This document shows positions 39,921 through 49,862 of a stretch of DNA of 64,000 bases, piece by piece (the first letter of the stretch is position 1; each line of letters starts with the position of its first letter). The DNA is from Thalassospira lucentensis (GTDB taxonomy: Bacteria; Pseudomonadota; Alphaproteobacteria; Rhodospirillales; Thalassospiraceae). Below the pieces are notes generated by a model. It searched no databases and was not told the DNA's origin. It saw only the letters and a program-made list of their open reading frames with translations. The translations under genes and the position numbers were made by a program. The stretch is taken from assembly GCF_011806425.1 (NCBI RefSeq), contig NZ_JAATOV010000001.1, positions 434,001 through 498,000 of the forward strand, written 5' to 3'.

Positions 39921-40541
39921 TCAGGACGCTGCGGATTGGCGGAGCCCCCCTGTCTCGATAATGAAATTCTTAACGTCGTCCAGACCGTCCATCGCCTTTA
40001 GATTGGTGAACAGAAAAGGTCGGTCGCCGCGCATTTTCTTGGCATCGCGGTCCATCACGCCCAAATCCGCCCCAACAAGTGGTGCTAAATCGGTTTTGTT
40101 GATCACCAGCAAATCAGACCGTGTAATGCCCGGTCCGCCTTTGCGCGGGATTTTGTCGCCCGCCGATACGTCGATGACATAAATGGTGATATCGGCAAGC
40201 TCCGGCGAAAACGTCGCGGACAGGTTATCGCCGCCCGATTCAATAAAGATCGCCTCAAGCCCGGGATGTTTGGCCGACATATCTTCGACTGCGGCCAAAT
40301 TGATCGAGGCATCTTCGCGAATGGCCGTGTGTGGGCAGCCGCCGGTTTCAACACCGGCAATACGATCCGCGGCCAAGGCCCCCGACCGGGTCATAAACTC
40401 GGCATCTTCGCGGGTGTAAATATCGTTGGTGATCGCAGCGATGTTAAAATCATCGCGCATTGCCTTACACAGGCGCTCCAAAAGGGCTGTTTTGCCGGAC
40501 CCAACCGGGCCACCGATGCCGATACGAAGAGGTGAGCTCAT
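39921..40541 (-). CDS. ureG: Urease accessory GTPase UreG
   Basis: A 206-residue GTPase that drives nickel insertion into urease with UreD and UreF. P-loop GPVGSGKT is near the N-terminus; the nickel-binding motif is GCPHTA; ESGGDNL and NKTDLA are the GTPase motifs. Its start overlaps the ureF stop by 4 nt. Last gene of the urt-ure set, followed by a terminator. Confidence 0.97.
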   Translation of the reverse strand: MSSPLRIGIGGPVGSGKTALLERLCKAMRDDFNIAAITNDIYTREDAEFMTRSGALAADRIAGVETGGCPHTAIREDASINLAAVEDMSAKHPGLEAIFIESGGDNLSATFSPELADITIYVIDVSAGDKIPRKGGPGITRSDLLVINKTDLAPLVGADLGVMDRDAKKMRGDRPFLFTNLKAMDGLDDVKNFIIETGGLRQSAAS

Positions 40542-41254
40542 GATCTAAATAGCCTCGTATATTGGGTTTCGTGTTTCATGGATGTCCAGTCGACCATCGG
40601 GGCCGCCGCCCCCAGATCGTCCAAATCAGTCGCCATGGCATGATCGACAGCCACCGACACCGCATCATCAAGCGATGACAAAGACCGCACACCATCTGTC
40701 TGGCCAAGTGGCACCAAACGCACCGCACTGGACACAAAATTGGCCGCCATGGCGTGCAAAAACGCCGTCAGGGCTTCGCGCAATGGCACCTTGGCCACCG
40801 CGGCGGCAATACCAACTACCACCGGATAGGACGGCAACCGATCATCAGCGCGCATTTTGTCGGCCCAGCGCGTTAGCACTCCATCGCCCCAAACCTTTGA
40901 CACGGTGGAGACAAAGGCGCGTCCCTGTGCTGTTGCCTCAAGCGCCATTTCAGATGTGCCACGCCAACAATCGGCTTCAACCCCGATGTCAAACAGCGCG
41001 TCTTCATCGCCCGAAAGGGCAGCCCGCCACGCGGCACAAAACAGCACCGCATCAATCCGCCCGGCGCCAAATTCCAGAACGCCTTCCACCCAATGGATCA
41101 GGGTGGGTGCAGACGTCACCCGGCCATCCTCAACCGCATATTCCACGCCATGCGAATAGGTATAAGACCCAACCGGAAATGACGGGCTAAGCCACGTCAT
41201 CAGGCGCATCAACCCCGCCGGATTAAGGTTCATATCGGCGCCCTTAATGGTCAT
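40538..41254 (-). CDS. ureF: Urease accessory protein UreF
   Basis: A 238-residue helical protein that bridges UreG and the urease-UreD complex during nickel loading. The hallmark [20 protein letters not shown] is near the N-terminus. Start chosen at ATG 41254 (AGGA upstream; overlaps ureE by 11 nt); ATG 41233 with AAGGG is an equal alternative. The long in-frame extension upstream reads across the His-rich end of ureE and is not coding. Confidence 0.93.
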   Translation of the reverse strand: MTIKGADMNLNPAGLMRLMTWLSPSFPVGSYTYSHGVEYAVEDGRVTSAPTLIHWVEGVLEFGAGRIDAVLFCAAWRAALSGDEDALFDIGVEADCWRGTSEMALEATAQGRAFVSTVSKVWGDGVLTRWADKMRADDRLPSYPVVVGIAAAVAKVPLREALTAFLHAMAANFVSSAVRLVPLGQTDGVRSLSSLDDAVSVAVDHAMATDLDDLGAAAPMVDWTSMKHETQYTRLFRS

Positions 41255-41801
41255 GGGGTTTTCCTGCGGCATGGGCATGCGCGTGGACGTCGTCATGTGA
41301 ATGGGCGTGATGGTCATCATGATCAAAATGATCATTGCCGTGGCTGTGACCATGCGCGCCACCAAGCCCGTGATACGCCCCGTTGAGCGGATCAAACGGC
41401 GCGATTTCGGCCTCAACAACGCCCCCAAGCCCGGTGATCATGTCGCGCATGACATGATCCTCGATAATGCGCAAACGGCCATCATTTAACACCTGAACCG
41501 GGGTATGACGGTTGCCGATATGCCATGCCAGTTTGGCGGTCGCAATCGGCCCGGCCGCCGTAATGGTTAAAACCGGTTCTTCGGCAGCACGCACAACAAT
41601 TACCCCGCCGTCGGCAAGGCGCAACCGATCCCCATCGGCCAAACGCACCGCATGGGGCAGATCGAGCAAAAACGCATCGCCCGCATCATCAATCAGACGA
41701 ATGCGCCGACGATGACGGTCGGAAAACACCAAGGTAACCGTCCCGCGGACTTCGGATGTGTCGGCGCGGTCGACCGGAATATGTTCAATGGCGTGACGCA
41801 T
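41244..41801 (-). CDS. ureE: Urease accessory nickel chaperone UreE
   Basis: A 185-residue metallochaperone that delivers nickel to the assembly complex. The N-terminal peptide-binding domain and the C-terminal metal-binding domain (LAWHIGNRHTPVQ) are both present, and the tail (about residues 146-185) is packed with His and Asp for nickel storage (13 or more histidines). Between ureC and ureF in the operon. Confidence 0.95.
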   Translation of the reverse strand: MRHAIEHIPVDRADTSEVRGTVTLVFSDRHRRRIRLIDDAGDAFLLDLPHAVRLADGDRLRLADGGVIVVRAAEEPVLTITAAGPIATAKLAWHIGNRHTPVQVLNDGRLRIIEDHVMRDMITGLGGVVEAEIAPFDPLNGAYHGLGGAHGHSHGNDHFDHDDHHAHSHDDVHAHAHAAGKPHDH

Positions 41802-41821
41802 GTTGACCTCCTTGCCCGCGA

Positions 41822-43534
41822 TCAGAACAGGAAATACCGCTGCGCCATTGGCACAGTATCAACCGGCTGGCAGGTCAGAAGCTCGCCATCCGCTGTCACC
41901 TGATAGGTTTCCGGATCGACTTCCATTTTCGGCAAGGCATCATTGAGCTTCATGTCTTTTTTGCCGATATTGCGCGTGTTTGACACCGCCAAAAGATCCT
42001 TCGACAAGCCAAACTCCGCCGCGATCCCTGCATCAATGCCCGCTTGCGACACGAACGAGAAGCTTGAGCGCGCAAGCGCATTGCCATAGGCCCCAAACAT
42101 CGGACGATAATGAACCGGCTGCGGGGTTGGGATTGATGCATTCGGGTCGCCCATGGCGGCGGCGGCAATCATACCGGCCTTAATCACCATGTCAGGCTTG
42201 GTGCCAAAGAACATCGGTTTCCAAACCACCAAATCGGCGATCTTGCCAACTTCGATGGAACCGACATGCGATCCAATGCCCTGCGCAATCGCCGGATTGA
42301 TGGTGTATTTCGCGATATATCGTTTGGCGCGGAAATTGTCATTGCCGGTCCCGGCATCCTCGGGCAACGCACCACGCTGCTTTTTCATCTTGTCGGCGGT
42401 CTGCCAAGTCCGGGTGATGACTTCGCCCACACGGCCCATGGCCTGACTGTCAGACGAGATAATCGAAAACGCACCAAGGTCATGCAGGATGTCTTCGGCG
42501 GCAATCGTTTCACGACGAATGCGGCTTTCGGCAAAGGCGACGTCTTCGGGGATTTTCGGATCAAGGTGATGACAGACCATCAGCATATCAAGATGTTCGT
42601 CAATCGTATTGACCGTAAACGGACGGGTCGGATTGGTCGAACTTGGGATGACGTTGGTTTCGCCACACAACTTGATGATGTCTGGCGCGTGACCACCCCC
42701 GGCCCCTTCGGTGTGGAAGGTATGAATGGTGCGGCCCTTAAATGCCGCACGGGTATGCTCGACAAAGCCACTTTCATTCAGTGTATCGGTATGGATCATC
42801 ACCTGCACATCAAGGTCATCGGCCACCGACAGGCAATTATCAATGGACGCGGGCGTCGTGCCCCAATCTTCATGCAGCTTAAGCCCGCACGCACCTGCTT
42901 TGATCTGCTCAATCAATGATCCCGGCAGGGTCGCATTGCCCTTGCCAAAGAACCCGATATTCATCGGAATGCCGTCTGCCGCCTGAAGCATGCGCGCAAT
43001 ATGCCATGGGCCGGGTGTGCAGGTCGTGGCGTTCGTGCCCGCCGCCGGGCCCGTACCACCGCCAAGCATGCTGGTCACGCCGGAATAAAGCGCGTCTTCG
43101 ATCTGTTGCGGGCAAATCCAGTGAATATGCGCGTCAATGCCACCCGCGGTGATGATGTTGCCTTCACCTGCGATAATTTCAGTGCCCGGACCGATGATGA
43201 TATCGACACCGGGCTGAATATCAGGGTTCCCCGCCTTACCAACGGCGGCAATGCGGCCATCGCGAATACCGATATCGGCCTTGATGATGCCGGTGTAATC
43301 CAAGATCAGCGCGTTGGTGATCACGGTATCGACCGCGCCATCGGCCCGGGTGACCTGTGATTGGCCCATGCCATCGCGGATGACTTTCCCACCGCCAAAT
43401 TTGACTTCTTCGCCCAGTGTCGTGAAGTCCTTTTCGACCTCGATGATCAAATCGGTATCGGCCAGACGGACCTTATCGCCAACGGTCGGACCAAACATCG
43501 CCGCATAGGACGGACGATCAATTTCATATGCCAT
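41822..43534 (-). CDS. ureC: Urease alpha subunit
   Basis: A 570-residue catalytic subunit hydrolysing urea to ammonia and carbamate. All active-site features are seen: nickel histidines in [14 protein letters not shown], the carbamylated lysine in GLKLHEDWG, further nickel histidines in MIHTD and HTEGAGGGH, the flap MVCHHLD and the metal aspartate in ISSDSQAMG. Length matches the bacterial family. Cytoplasmic, in an (ABC)3 complex with UreA and UreB. Confidence 0.98.
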   Translation of the reverse strand: MAYEIDRPSYAAMFGPTVGDKVRLADTDLIIEVEKDFTTLGEEVKFGGGKVIRDGMGQSQVTRADGAVDTVITNALILDYTGIIKADIGIRDGRIAAVGKAGNPDIQPGVDIIIGPGTEIIAGEGNIITAGGIDAHIHWICPQQIEDALYSGVTSMLGGGTGPAAGTNATTCTPGPWHIARMLQAADGIPMNIGFFGKGNATLPGSLIEQIKAGACGLKLHEDWGTTPASIDNCLSVADDLDVQVMIHTDTLNESGFVEHTRAAFKGRTIHTFHTEGAGGGHAPDIIKLCGETNVIPSSTNPTRPFTVNTIDEHLDMLMVCHHLDPKIPEDVAFAESRIRRETIAAEDILHDLGAFSIISSDSQAMGRVGEVITRTWQTADKMKKQRGALPEDAGTGNDNFRAKRYIAKYTINPAIAQGIGSHVGSIEVGKIADLVVWKPMFFGTKPDMVIKAGMIAAAAMGDPNASIPTPQPVHYRPMFGAYGNALARSSFSFVSQAGIDAGIAAEFGLSKDLLAVSNTRNIGKKDMKLNDALPKMEVDPETYQVTADGELLTCQPVDTVPMAQRYFLF

Positions 43535-43551
43535 TTATCGTATCCCCCTGC

Positions 43552-43857
43552 TTAAAGCGCGCCGTTGATTTTACCGTTAAAGCCATAAACCGTGCCGGTT
43601 CCGGCATATTTCACCAGATTGACATCACGCGATTGCCCCGGCTCAAACCGAACGGCACTGCCTGCGGGAATATCAAGCCGGAAGCCCCGCGCCGCATCGC
43701 GATCAAAATCAAGCCCCGGATTGGTTTCATAGAAATGATAGTGCGATCCAACCTGTACGGGGCGGTCCCCGGTATTGGAAACCGTAATGGTTTTGGTTTC
43801 ACGTCCCTCATTAAGGATGAGGTTGCCTTCCTTGGTAATAATTTCACCTGGAATCAT
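43552..43857 (-). CDS. ureB: Urease beta subunit
   Basis: A 101-residue structural subunit: [20 protein letters not shown] at the start, [18 protein letters not shown] in the middle. Separate from ureA, as in most alphaproteobacteria. It lies 17 bp from both neighbours in the operon. Confidence 0.97.
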   Translation of the reverse strand: MIPGEIITKEGNLILNEGRETKTITVSNTGDRPVQVGSHYHFYETNPGLDFDRDAARGFRLDIPAGSAVRFEPGQSRDVNLVKYAGTGTVYGFNGKINGAL

Positions 43858-43874
43858 GACTTACTCCTCTGTCC

Positions 43875-44177
43875 TTAGCGGATCGGTTCGTGAACGGTGA
43901 CAAGCTTCGTACCGTCGGGGAATGTGGCTTCGACCTGAATGTCGTGGATCATTTCGGCAATGCCATCCATCACTTGATCGCGCGTGATCACCGTCGCACC
44001 ATCGCGCATCAAATCGGCAACCGACCGCCCGTCGCGCGCGCCCTCAACCACATAATCAGTGATGATTGCAATGGCTTCGGGGTGGTTCAGCTTTACCCCG
44101 CGCGCAAGGCGGTTGCGTGCCACCATGGCCGCGACTGAAACCAGCAATTTGTCTTTTTCGCGTGGCGTCAAGTTCAT
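43875..44177 (-). CDS. ureA: Urease gamma subunit
   Basis: A 100-residue structural subunit with the standard start [20 protein letters not shown] and the [21 protein letters not shown] motif. Typical length. Second ure gene after ureD. Confidence 0.97.
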   Translation of the reverse strand: MNLTPREKDKLLVSVAAMVARNRLARGVKLNHPEAIAIITDYVVEGARDGRSVADLMRDGATVITRDQVMDGIAEMIHDIQVEATFPDGTKLVTVHEPIR

Positions 44178-44204
44178 GCCTGCCTACTCCTTGGATCCAC
44201 GTTT

Positions 44205-45287
44205 TTAAATCTCCCACAAACGCGGCAAGCGTTCTGGAAGCCCCCTTGTTTTATGGCGGAACTGCTTCCACCATGCGCCGTATACCCGGCGCAATTTCAT
44301 TGGATCACGCGCCATAAACCGCGCAATGACAATCCCGTTCATCGCGGTCGCGGCACACAAAACATCTGTCGTATCAAGCCCGTCACAGGCGCGTTCCAAA
44401 CATGCCCGGGCTTCGTCAAGGCGATCTTGCGCCCCATGCCCGACCAAAATCGCCGTCGCGTTGGCCCGCGCACCATCAAAGGCCGCCGCATGATCAAGCA
44501 TGCGCAAAACATCACCTTCAAGATGCAGCGCATCGCGCCAAATCGGACGGCCATCAATCGAAACATCCCAAGCATCGCGCGCCAAACCGGTCGCAAACAC
44601 TTCACCGCGCGCCAGACGGCCAAACACCATCATTTCACCGGCCATCACCATGCCATTACCGGTGGCCGCCACGCTGGTTTTGCGCCGCAATCTGGCCTGA
44701 TCAAACAGGATCGTTTCATGGGGCAGCCATTCCAGCCAGCCACCATCGCCGACCGCCAAATCGACCGACATTTCGCAATCAGGCCCAACAGACCGATACA
44801 CCTTTTCCGCCGCCTGGGCGGTAAACAGCGCCGATGCCCCATCGGACACCCGCCCCTCAAACGCCAACTTGTCCCCGCCGACCATGCCGCCCGATGTCGT
44901 CACCAACACAGCGGTCGTCAAATCCCCAGCCATCGGACGGGGAAACAGGATTTTCATCGGGTCGCGGTAATATAAATGATCAAGTGCCGCATGCCCGCCC
45001 TGATGGCCCGGTCCGGTGCCGGTGCGAAACGTCACTTCGGCCCGACCATCTGTTTTGATGCGGGCATTGTTGATCGACGTTGCTGTATCCACGTTTTGGG
45101 GTGTGGATATCGGGGTTTCGAGTTTGCGAAGCTGCAAGACGCCACCTGATGATTTATGCCGTTTTCCGGCAATTCTATCAGGTACATCAGCAAGATACGG
45201 GCCAACCGCCAAATTCACGCCAACAGCCGGATTCCCGCACGCCTTTCGGCCCGCCGCCCCATCAACCGTTGCGCAATTTTTTGGCAA
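44205..45287 (-). CDS. ureD: Urease accessory protein UreD
   Basis: UreD/UreH, the scaffold that binds apo-urease for nickel insertion. Family core: GRAEVTFRTGTG, TTSGGMVGGDKL, FTAQAAEKVYRS, WLPHETILFDQA. The open frame allows 360 residues from a TTG at 45287 without a clear ribosome site; the first ~70 residues are not conserved in character, so a later start is likely, for instance TTG 45137 (AGGTGG just upstream). It follows urtE by 7 bp, linking the transport and enzyme halves. Confidence 0.9.
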   Translation of the reverse strand: MPKNCATVDGAAGRKACGNPAVGVNLAVGPYLADVPDRIAGKRHKSSGGVLQLRKLETPISTPQNVDTATSINNARIKTDGRAEVTFRTGTGPGHQGGHAALDHLYYRDPMKILFPRPMAGDLTTAVLVTTSGGMVGGDKLAFEGRVSDGASALFTAQAAEKVYRSVGPDCEMSVDLAVGDGGWLEWLPHETILFDQARLRRKTSVAATGNGMVMAGEMMVFGRLARGEVFATGLARDAWDVSIDGRPIWRDALHLEGDVLRMLDHAAAFDGARANATAILVGHGAQDRLDEARACLERACDGLDTTDVLCAATAMNGIVIARFMARDPMKLRRVYGAWWKQFRHKTRGLPERLPRLWEI

Positions 45288-45294
45288 ATGCTGA

Positions 45295-45990
45295 TCAAAC
45301 AGTCAGATAGGCGCGGACCTTTTCCCGGTCCAATGTCTCTTTCGAACCGGACAACACCACTTCGCCGCGTTCCAGAACGATGATTTCATCGGCCAGTTCG
45401 TGGGCAAATTCGAAATACTGTTCGACCAAAAGGATCGCCATATCACCGCGATTGGCCAATTGCTTGATCACGCGTTGGATGTCTTTGATGATGGATGGCT
45501 GAATGCCCTCGGTCGGTTCATCTAGCACCAGCAATCTGGGCCGGGTGACAAGGGCACGACCAATGGCCAGCTGCTGTTGCTGCCCCCCCGACAAATCGCC
45601 ACCACGACGGCCCAGCATGTCGCGCAGGACCGGGAACAGTTCGAAAATCTCGTCGGGGATATGGCGCATGGCACGTGGCAAGGCGGCAAACCCGGTTTCA
45701 AGATTTTCCTTTACGGTCAAAAGCGGGAAAATCTCGCGCCCTTGCGGGACAATGGCAATCCCATTGGCCGACCGGCGCCAAGACGGATCGCGCGATATGT
45801 CCTTGCCTTCCCATTTGATGTTGCCATCCGCAATGGGATGTTGGCCAACAACCGCACGCATCAGGGATGTTTTCCCAACCCCATTGCGACCCAAAACGGC
45901 GGTAACTTTGCCGGTTTGCGCATTTAACGACACTTTACGCAAAGCATGGGACGCGCCGTAGAACAGATCAATATTACGAACATCGAGCAT
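45295..45990 (-). CDS. urtE: Urea ABC transporter ATPase UrtE
   Basis: A 231-residue LivF-type ATPase: Walker A GRNGVGKT, signature LSGGQQQQ, Walker B LLVLDEPTEGIQPS. It powers urea import with UrtD. The GIQPS motif after Walker B is usual for UrtE. Confidence 0.95.
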   Translation of the reverse strand: MLDVRNIDLFYGASHALRKVSLNAQTGKVTAVLGRNGVGKTSLMRAVVGQHPIADGNIKWEGKDISRDPSWRRSANGIAIVPQGREIFPLLTVKENLETGFAALPRAMRHIPDEIFELFPVLRDMLGRRGGDLSGGQQQQLAIGRALVTRPRLLVLDEPTEGIQPSIIKDIQRVIKQLANRGDMAILLVEQYFEFAHELADEIIVLERGEVVLSGSKETLDREKVRAYLTV

Positions 45991-46005
45991 GTTTTCGGAA
46001 CTCCC

Positions 46006-46857
46006 TTAACGGCCCAGATAAACTTCAATGACCCGTGGGTCTTTTTGCACGTGATCAAGGCGCCCTTCGGCCAAAACCGATCCTTCGTGAAGCACGGTCA
46101 CCTTGCAATCGAGATCACGGACAAACTCCATGTCATGTTCGACCACCACCACCGAATATTCCTTGGCGATTGCGCGCAAAAGCTTGGCGGTTTCTTCGGT
46201 TTCGGAATCGGTCATGCCAGCGACTGGCTCATCGACCAAAAGAAGTTCGGGTTCCTGCATCAACAGCATCCCGATTTCCAGCCACTGCTTTTGACCATGT
46301 GACAGGTTGGCCGCCATCTCATCGCGCTTGTCATCAAGCATGATCGTCGTCAGCGTCTTATCAATCCGGGCCTTTTCCGCCCCGGACAACCGATGAAACA
46401 GCGCATTAAACACCCCGCGCCCGCCCGAACAGGCCAACAGCAGGTTGTCAAACACCGTATGGCTTTCAAACACGGTCGGTTTTTGAAATTTGCGGCCAAT
46501 GCCAAGATTGGCAATATCGGCCTCATCCATTTTGGTCAGATCAGTTTCGCTTTTAAACAAAACATCCCCGGTATCCGGCCGTGTTTTACCGGTGATGATA
46601 TCCATCATCGTGGTCTTACCCGCCCCGTTCGGACCAATAATCGCGCGAAGTTCGCCCGGCTCGACATAAAAGGACAGGTTATTAAGCGCGCGGAACCCGT
46701 CAAAGGTCACCGACACCCCATCGACATACAAAATGGTTTCAGAACGGTTTGATTTGCGTTGCGCATCGGCCATAACAGCCGGGCCGTTTTCTGCGCCCTC
46801 TTTTTCAAGGGTCATGGTATCAGCGTTACTAGGTGCATTGGCGATGACGTTGCTCAT
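46006..46857 (-). CDS. urtD: Urea ABC transporter ATPase UrtD
   Basis: A 283-residue LivG-type ATPase: Walker A GPNGAGKT, DIITGKTRPD, signature LSHGQKQWLEIG and Walker B LLLVDEPVAGM. The LSHGQ and EPVAGM variants are typical for UrtD. About 40 non-conserved residues precede the ATPase fold. ATG 46857 overlaps the urtC stop (ATGA) and has AGGAGG upstream. Confidence 0.95.
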   Translation of the reverse strand: MSNVIANAPSNADTMTLEKEGAENGPAVMADAQRKSNRSETILYVDGVSVTFDGFRALNNLSFYVEPGELRAIIGPNGAGKTTMMDIITGKTRPDTGDVLFKSETDLTKMDEADIANLGIGRKFQKPTVFESHTVFDNLLLACSGGRGVFNALFHRLSGAEKARIDKTLTTIMLDDKRDEMAANLSHGQKQWLEIGMLLMQEPELLLVDEPVAGMTDSETEETAKLLRAIAKEYSVVVVEHDMEFVRDLDCKVTVLHEGSVLAEGRLDHVQKDPRVIEVYLGR

Positions 46858-48026
46858 GCTTTGCCTCCTGCATTAAGGCGTTTACGCACACCCGACAGGA
46901 ACGACTGGCCGTTTGCCGATCCAAATGCCGGCACCGCTCCAATTACCCCTTTTGGCAGGAACAAGGTCACGGCAATGAACAACCCACCAAGGAAGAACAA
47001 CCAGAAATCCGGCATCACCCCGGTAAAGAAGGTTTTGGCATAATTGACGATAAACGCACCAAGAACCGCACCATACAGCGTGCCACGCCCGCCAACCGCC
47101 ACCCATATGACGATTTCAATCGACAAAGCCGGGGCAAATTCGCCCGGATTGATGATGCCGACTTGCGGCACATAAAGCGCGCCCGCAATCCCGGCCATCA
47201 CGGCCGAAACGGTAAAGACGAAAAGTTTGTAATATTCGACCCGGTAACCGGTGAAACGGACCCGGCTTTCGGCATCGCGAATGGCAATTAAAACCTTGCC
47301 AAGGCGCGACTGGGTAATGCCGCGCGCAACAATGTAACACAGCCCCAAAAACACACAGGATGCGACAAACAACCCGGCCCGCGTACCATCCGATTGCAAT
47401 GAATAGCCCAGCAAGTCCTTGAAATCGGTCAGGCCGTTATTGCCGCCAAATCCCATGTCATTGCGGAAAAATGCCAACAACAGCGCATAGGTCATCGCCT
47501 GGGTAATGATCGAAAGATACACCCCCGTCACGCGCGACCGGAAGGCCAAGAACCCAAACACAAAGGCCAACAATCCCGGCACAAACATCGCCATGACGAT
47601 GGCGAACCAGAACATGTCAAAGCCGTACCAATACCACGGCAATTCGGTCCAGTTCAGGAACACCATAAAATCAGGAAGGTCCGGGTTACCATACACCCCG
47701 CGATCCCCGATCTGACGCATCAGATACATGCCCATCGCATAACCACCCAGCGCAAAGAACGCCCCGTGGCCCAACGACAGAATGCCACAAAATCCCCAGA
47801 TCAAATCAACACTGAGCGCCAACAGCGCATAGCACAGATATTTCCCCAACAGGCTGACCATCCAGGTCGGCACATGAAAGGCCGAGCTTTGCGGCAACAG
47901 CAGGCTGCAAATTGGGATCAGGATGGATGCTGCGATTAAGATCGCCAAAAGGATCATGCCGCCGCGATCTTGCAACAACCAGCCCACAACCGGCGTCATT
48001 TTATATTTCTGACTGTAATCGGTCAT
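46854..48026 (-). CDS. urtC: Urea ABC transporter permease UrtC
   Basis: A 390-residue LivM-type permease with about ten hydrophobic helices; CGILSLGHGAFFALGGYAMG is the family's conserved first-loop region. Longer than amino-acid LivM proteins, as UrtC usually is. It starts 3 bp after urtB. Confidence 0.95.
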   Translation of the reverse strand: MTDYSQKYKMTPVVGWLLQDRGGMILLAILIAASILIPICSLLLPQSSAFHVPTWMVSLLGKYLCYALLALSVDLIWGFCGILSLGHGAFFALGGYAMGMYLMRQIGDRGVYGNPDLPDFMVFLNWTELPWYWYGFDMFWFAIVMAMFVPGLLAFVFGFLAFRSRVTGVYLSIITQAMTYALLLAFFRNDMGFGGNNGLTDFKDLLGYSLQSDGTRAGLFVASCVFLGLCYIVARGITQSRLGKVLIAIRDAESRVRFTGYRVEYYKLFVFTVSAVMAGIAGALYVPQVGIINPGEFAPALSIEIVIWVAVGGRGTLYGAVLGAFIVNYAKTFFTGVMPDFWLFFLGGLFIAVTLFLPKGVIGAVPAFGSANGQSFLSGVRKRLNAGGKA

Positions 48027-48029
48027 GGA

Positions 48030-49733
48030 TCAGGCCTCCACCGCGCGACCTTTAAGGGCAAACAGCCCCTTGGGTCGTTTTTGGATAAACAGGATCAAAG
48101 CAATCAGGACAAAGATTTTGGCCAAAACCGCCCCGGCAAACGGTTCGAGGAACTTATTGACGATGCCAAGGCTAAAGGCGCCCAAAACCGTGCCCCAAAG
48201 GTTGCCCACCCCACCAAACACAACCACCATGAAACTATCGATGATGTATGTCTGACCAAGGTTCGGACTAACGTTCGAAATCTGGCTGAGTGCTACGCCG
48301 GCAATCCCGGCAATCCCAGAACCAAGACCAAAGGTCAGCGCATCCACATAGCCAGTGCGAATACCAACCGATCCGGCCATGCGACGGTTTTGCGTTACCG
48401 CCCGCATCTGAAGGCCAAAGGCCGTATAGCGCAAAACACACGCAATCCCCGCGACCACGATCAAACTAAACAAAATGATCCACAGCCGGTTATAGGTCAG
48501 GACCAGACCCGTCGAAAACTCAATCGCGCCACTCATGAAATCAGGGGCCGTAACCTGCTGGTTGGTCGCGCCAAAGATCGTTCTGGTGGCTTGCTGCAAC
48601 ACCAGACTAACCCCCCACGTCGCCAGCAAGGTTTCAAGCGGCCGACCGTACAAGAACCGAATAACGCAACGTTCAATCACAACGCCGATCATGCCCGCCA
48701 CCAAAAAGGCCGCCGGAACCGCAATGATCAACGACCACGGCGAACCAGATGGCAAAACCGAGCTTAGGATTTGCTGCACAACAAAGGTGGTATAGGCGCC
48801 GATCATGATCATTTCGCCGTGGGCCATGTTAATGACCCCCATCACGCCAAATGTGATGGCAAGCCCGACTGCCGCCAACAGCAACACTGACCCAAGACTG
48901 ATCCCGCGATAAACATCGCCCACAGTTTGCCATGTCGAAAGGCGTCCTTCGACGTCATTCAGGGCATCTTTGGCCGCGGCCAAAACTTCGGGTTCGATGC
49001 CCTCGGCCTCGGCACTGGCGACAAATTGCGACAGGACTGCGCGAATTTGCGGTGTGGTTTCACTCGATAGAACATCAATCGCAGCCAGGCGTTCCGCCGG
49101 ATTTTCCCCCGCCGCCAGCGCCATGGTCGCACGCGCCAGCTCCATACGCGCCAAAAGCGTCTCGTCGTCTTCGCGTTCAATCGCACGCAAAAGCAACGGC
49201 AACATTGTCGGATCACGGGCATCCATGATCTGCTCGACCGCGTTTGTCCGGATATTAAGGTCAGGACTAAACAGGTTCAGGGTCGCCAAGGCATCGCGCA
49301 GTGCACCACGCAGACGGTTATTCACCTTGATCTTTGACAGTTCCTTGGATGAACTTTCACCGACTTCTTCGCCGCTGACGATGTCGATATGGGTGTAAAC
49401 CTTGCCCTTCTTGCGCCCGATGACGACATGTTCGTCGCTATCGCGGACAAAAAGATCGCCCTCTAACATTGCTTTAAGGATCGGCGCGACACGCGGGTCG
49501 CCGTCTGCGGCCATTTCCTCGATCACGGTGATTTTTTGGGTCGAACTTTTCGTATCAAGACGTTCGGCAATATTGCGAAGTTCTTCGTCGCTAAAGGCCT
49601 GTGCCGCATTTGGCAAAACAAACGCCACCAACATCAGACATGCCATCGCACCGCCAAGGCGCACAAAGCCACCGCGGACTTTTTTCAGAGAAAAAGGGGA
49701 ACGGCGCAGCACTGAAAACAATTCATTGCGCAT
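48030..49733 (-). CDS. urtB: Urea ABC transporter permease UrtB with N-terminal extracytoplasmic domain
   Basis: A 567-residue LivH-type permease. The C-terminal ~300 residues hold the membrane domain (GVMGVINMAHGEMIMIGAYT, GSGIAGIAGVALSQI). Before it come a signal-like helix (CLMLVAFVLPNAAQAF) and about 190 residues of helical, HEAT-like repeats predicted to lie in the periplasm, a layout known for proteobacterial UrtB. ATG 49733 is preferred to TTG 49757. Confidence 0.94.
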   Translation of the reverse strand: MRNELFSVLRRSPFSLKKVRGGFVRLGGAMACLMLVAFVLPNAAQAFSDEELRNIAERLDTKSSTQKITVIEEMAADGDPRVAPILKAMLEGDLFVRDSDEHVVIGRKKGKVYTHIDIVSGEEVGESSSKELSKIKVNNRLRGALRDALATLNLFSPDLNIRTNAVEQIMDARDPTMLPLLLRAIEREDDETLLARMELARATMALAAGENPAERLAAIDVLSSETTPQIRAVLSQFVASAEAEGIEPEVLAAAKDALNDVEGRLSTWQTVGDVYRGISLGSVLLLAAVGLAITFGVMGVINMAHGEMIMIGAYTTFVVQQILSSVLPSGSPWSLIIAVPAAFLVAGMIGVVIERCVIRFLYGRPLETLLATWGVSLVLQQATRTIFGATNQQVTAPDFMSGAIEFSTGLVLTYNRLWIILFSLIVVAGIACVLRYTAFGLQMRAVTQNRRMAGSVGIRTGYVDALTFGLGSGIAGIAGVALSQISNVSPNLGQTYIIDSFMVVVFGGVGNLWGTVLGAFSLGIVNKFLEPFAGAVLAKIFVLIALILFIQKRPKGLFALKGRAVEA

Positions 49734-49862
49734 GATCACCAAACCTTTTGAATTCAATATGGAAATGGAAAAAAGAATGGCTCAGGCAAAGCGATAAAGA
49801 TTTATCCGCCTGATCGTGAACAGGCCGATCACGAAAAACGCGACCGGCCCGCCCCAAACCGA

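Noticed and set aside
40582..41190. Plus-strand frame of about 200 codons opposite ureF
   Set aside because: Shadow of ureF; Pro/Arg/His-rich composition typical of antisense readings in this genome.
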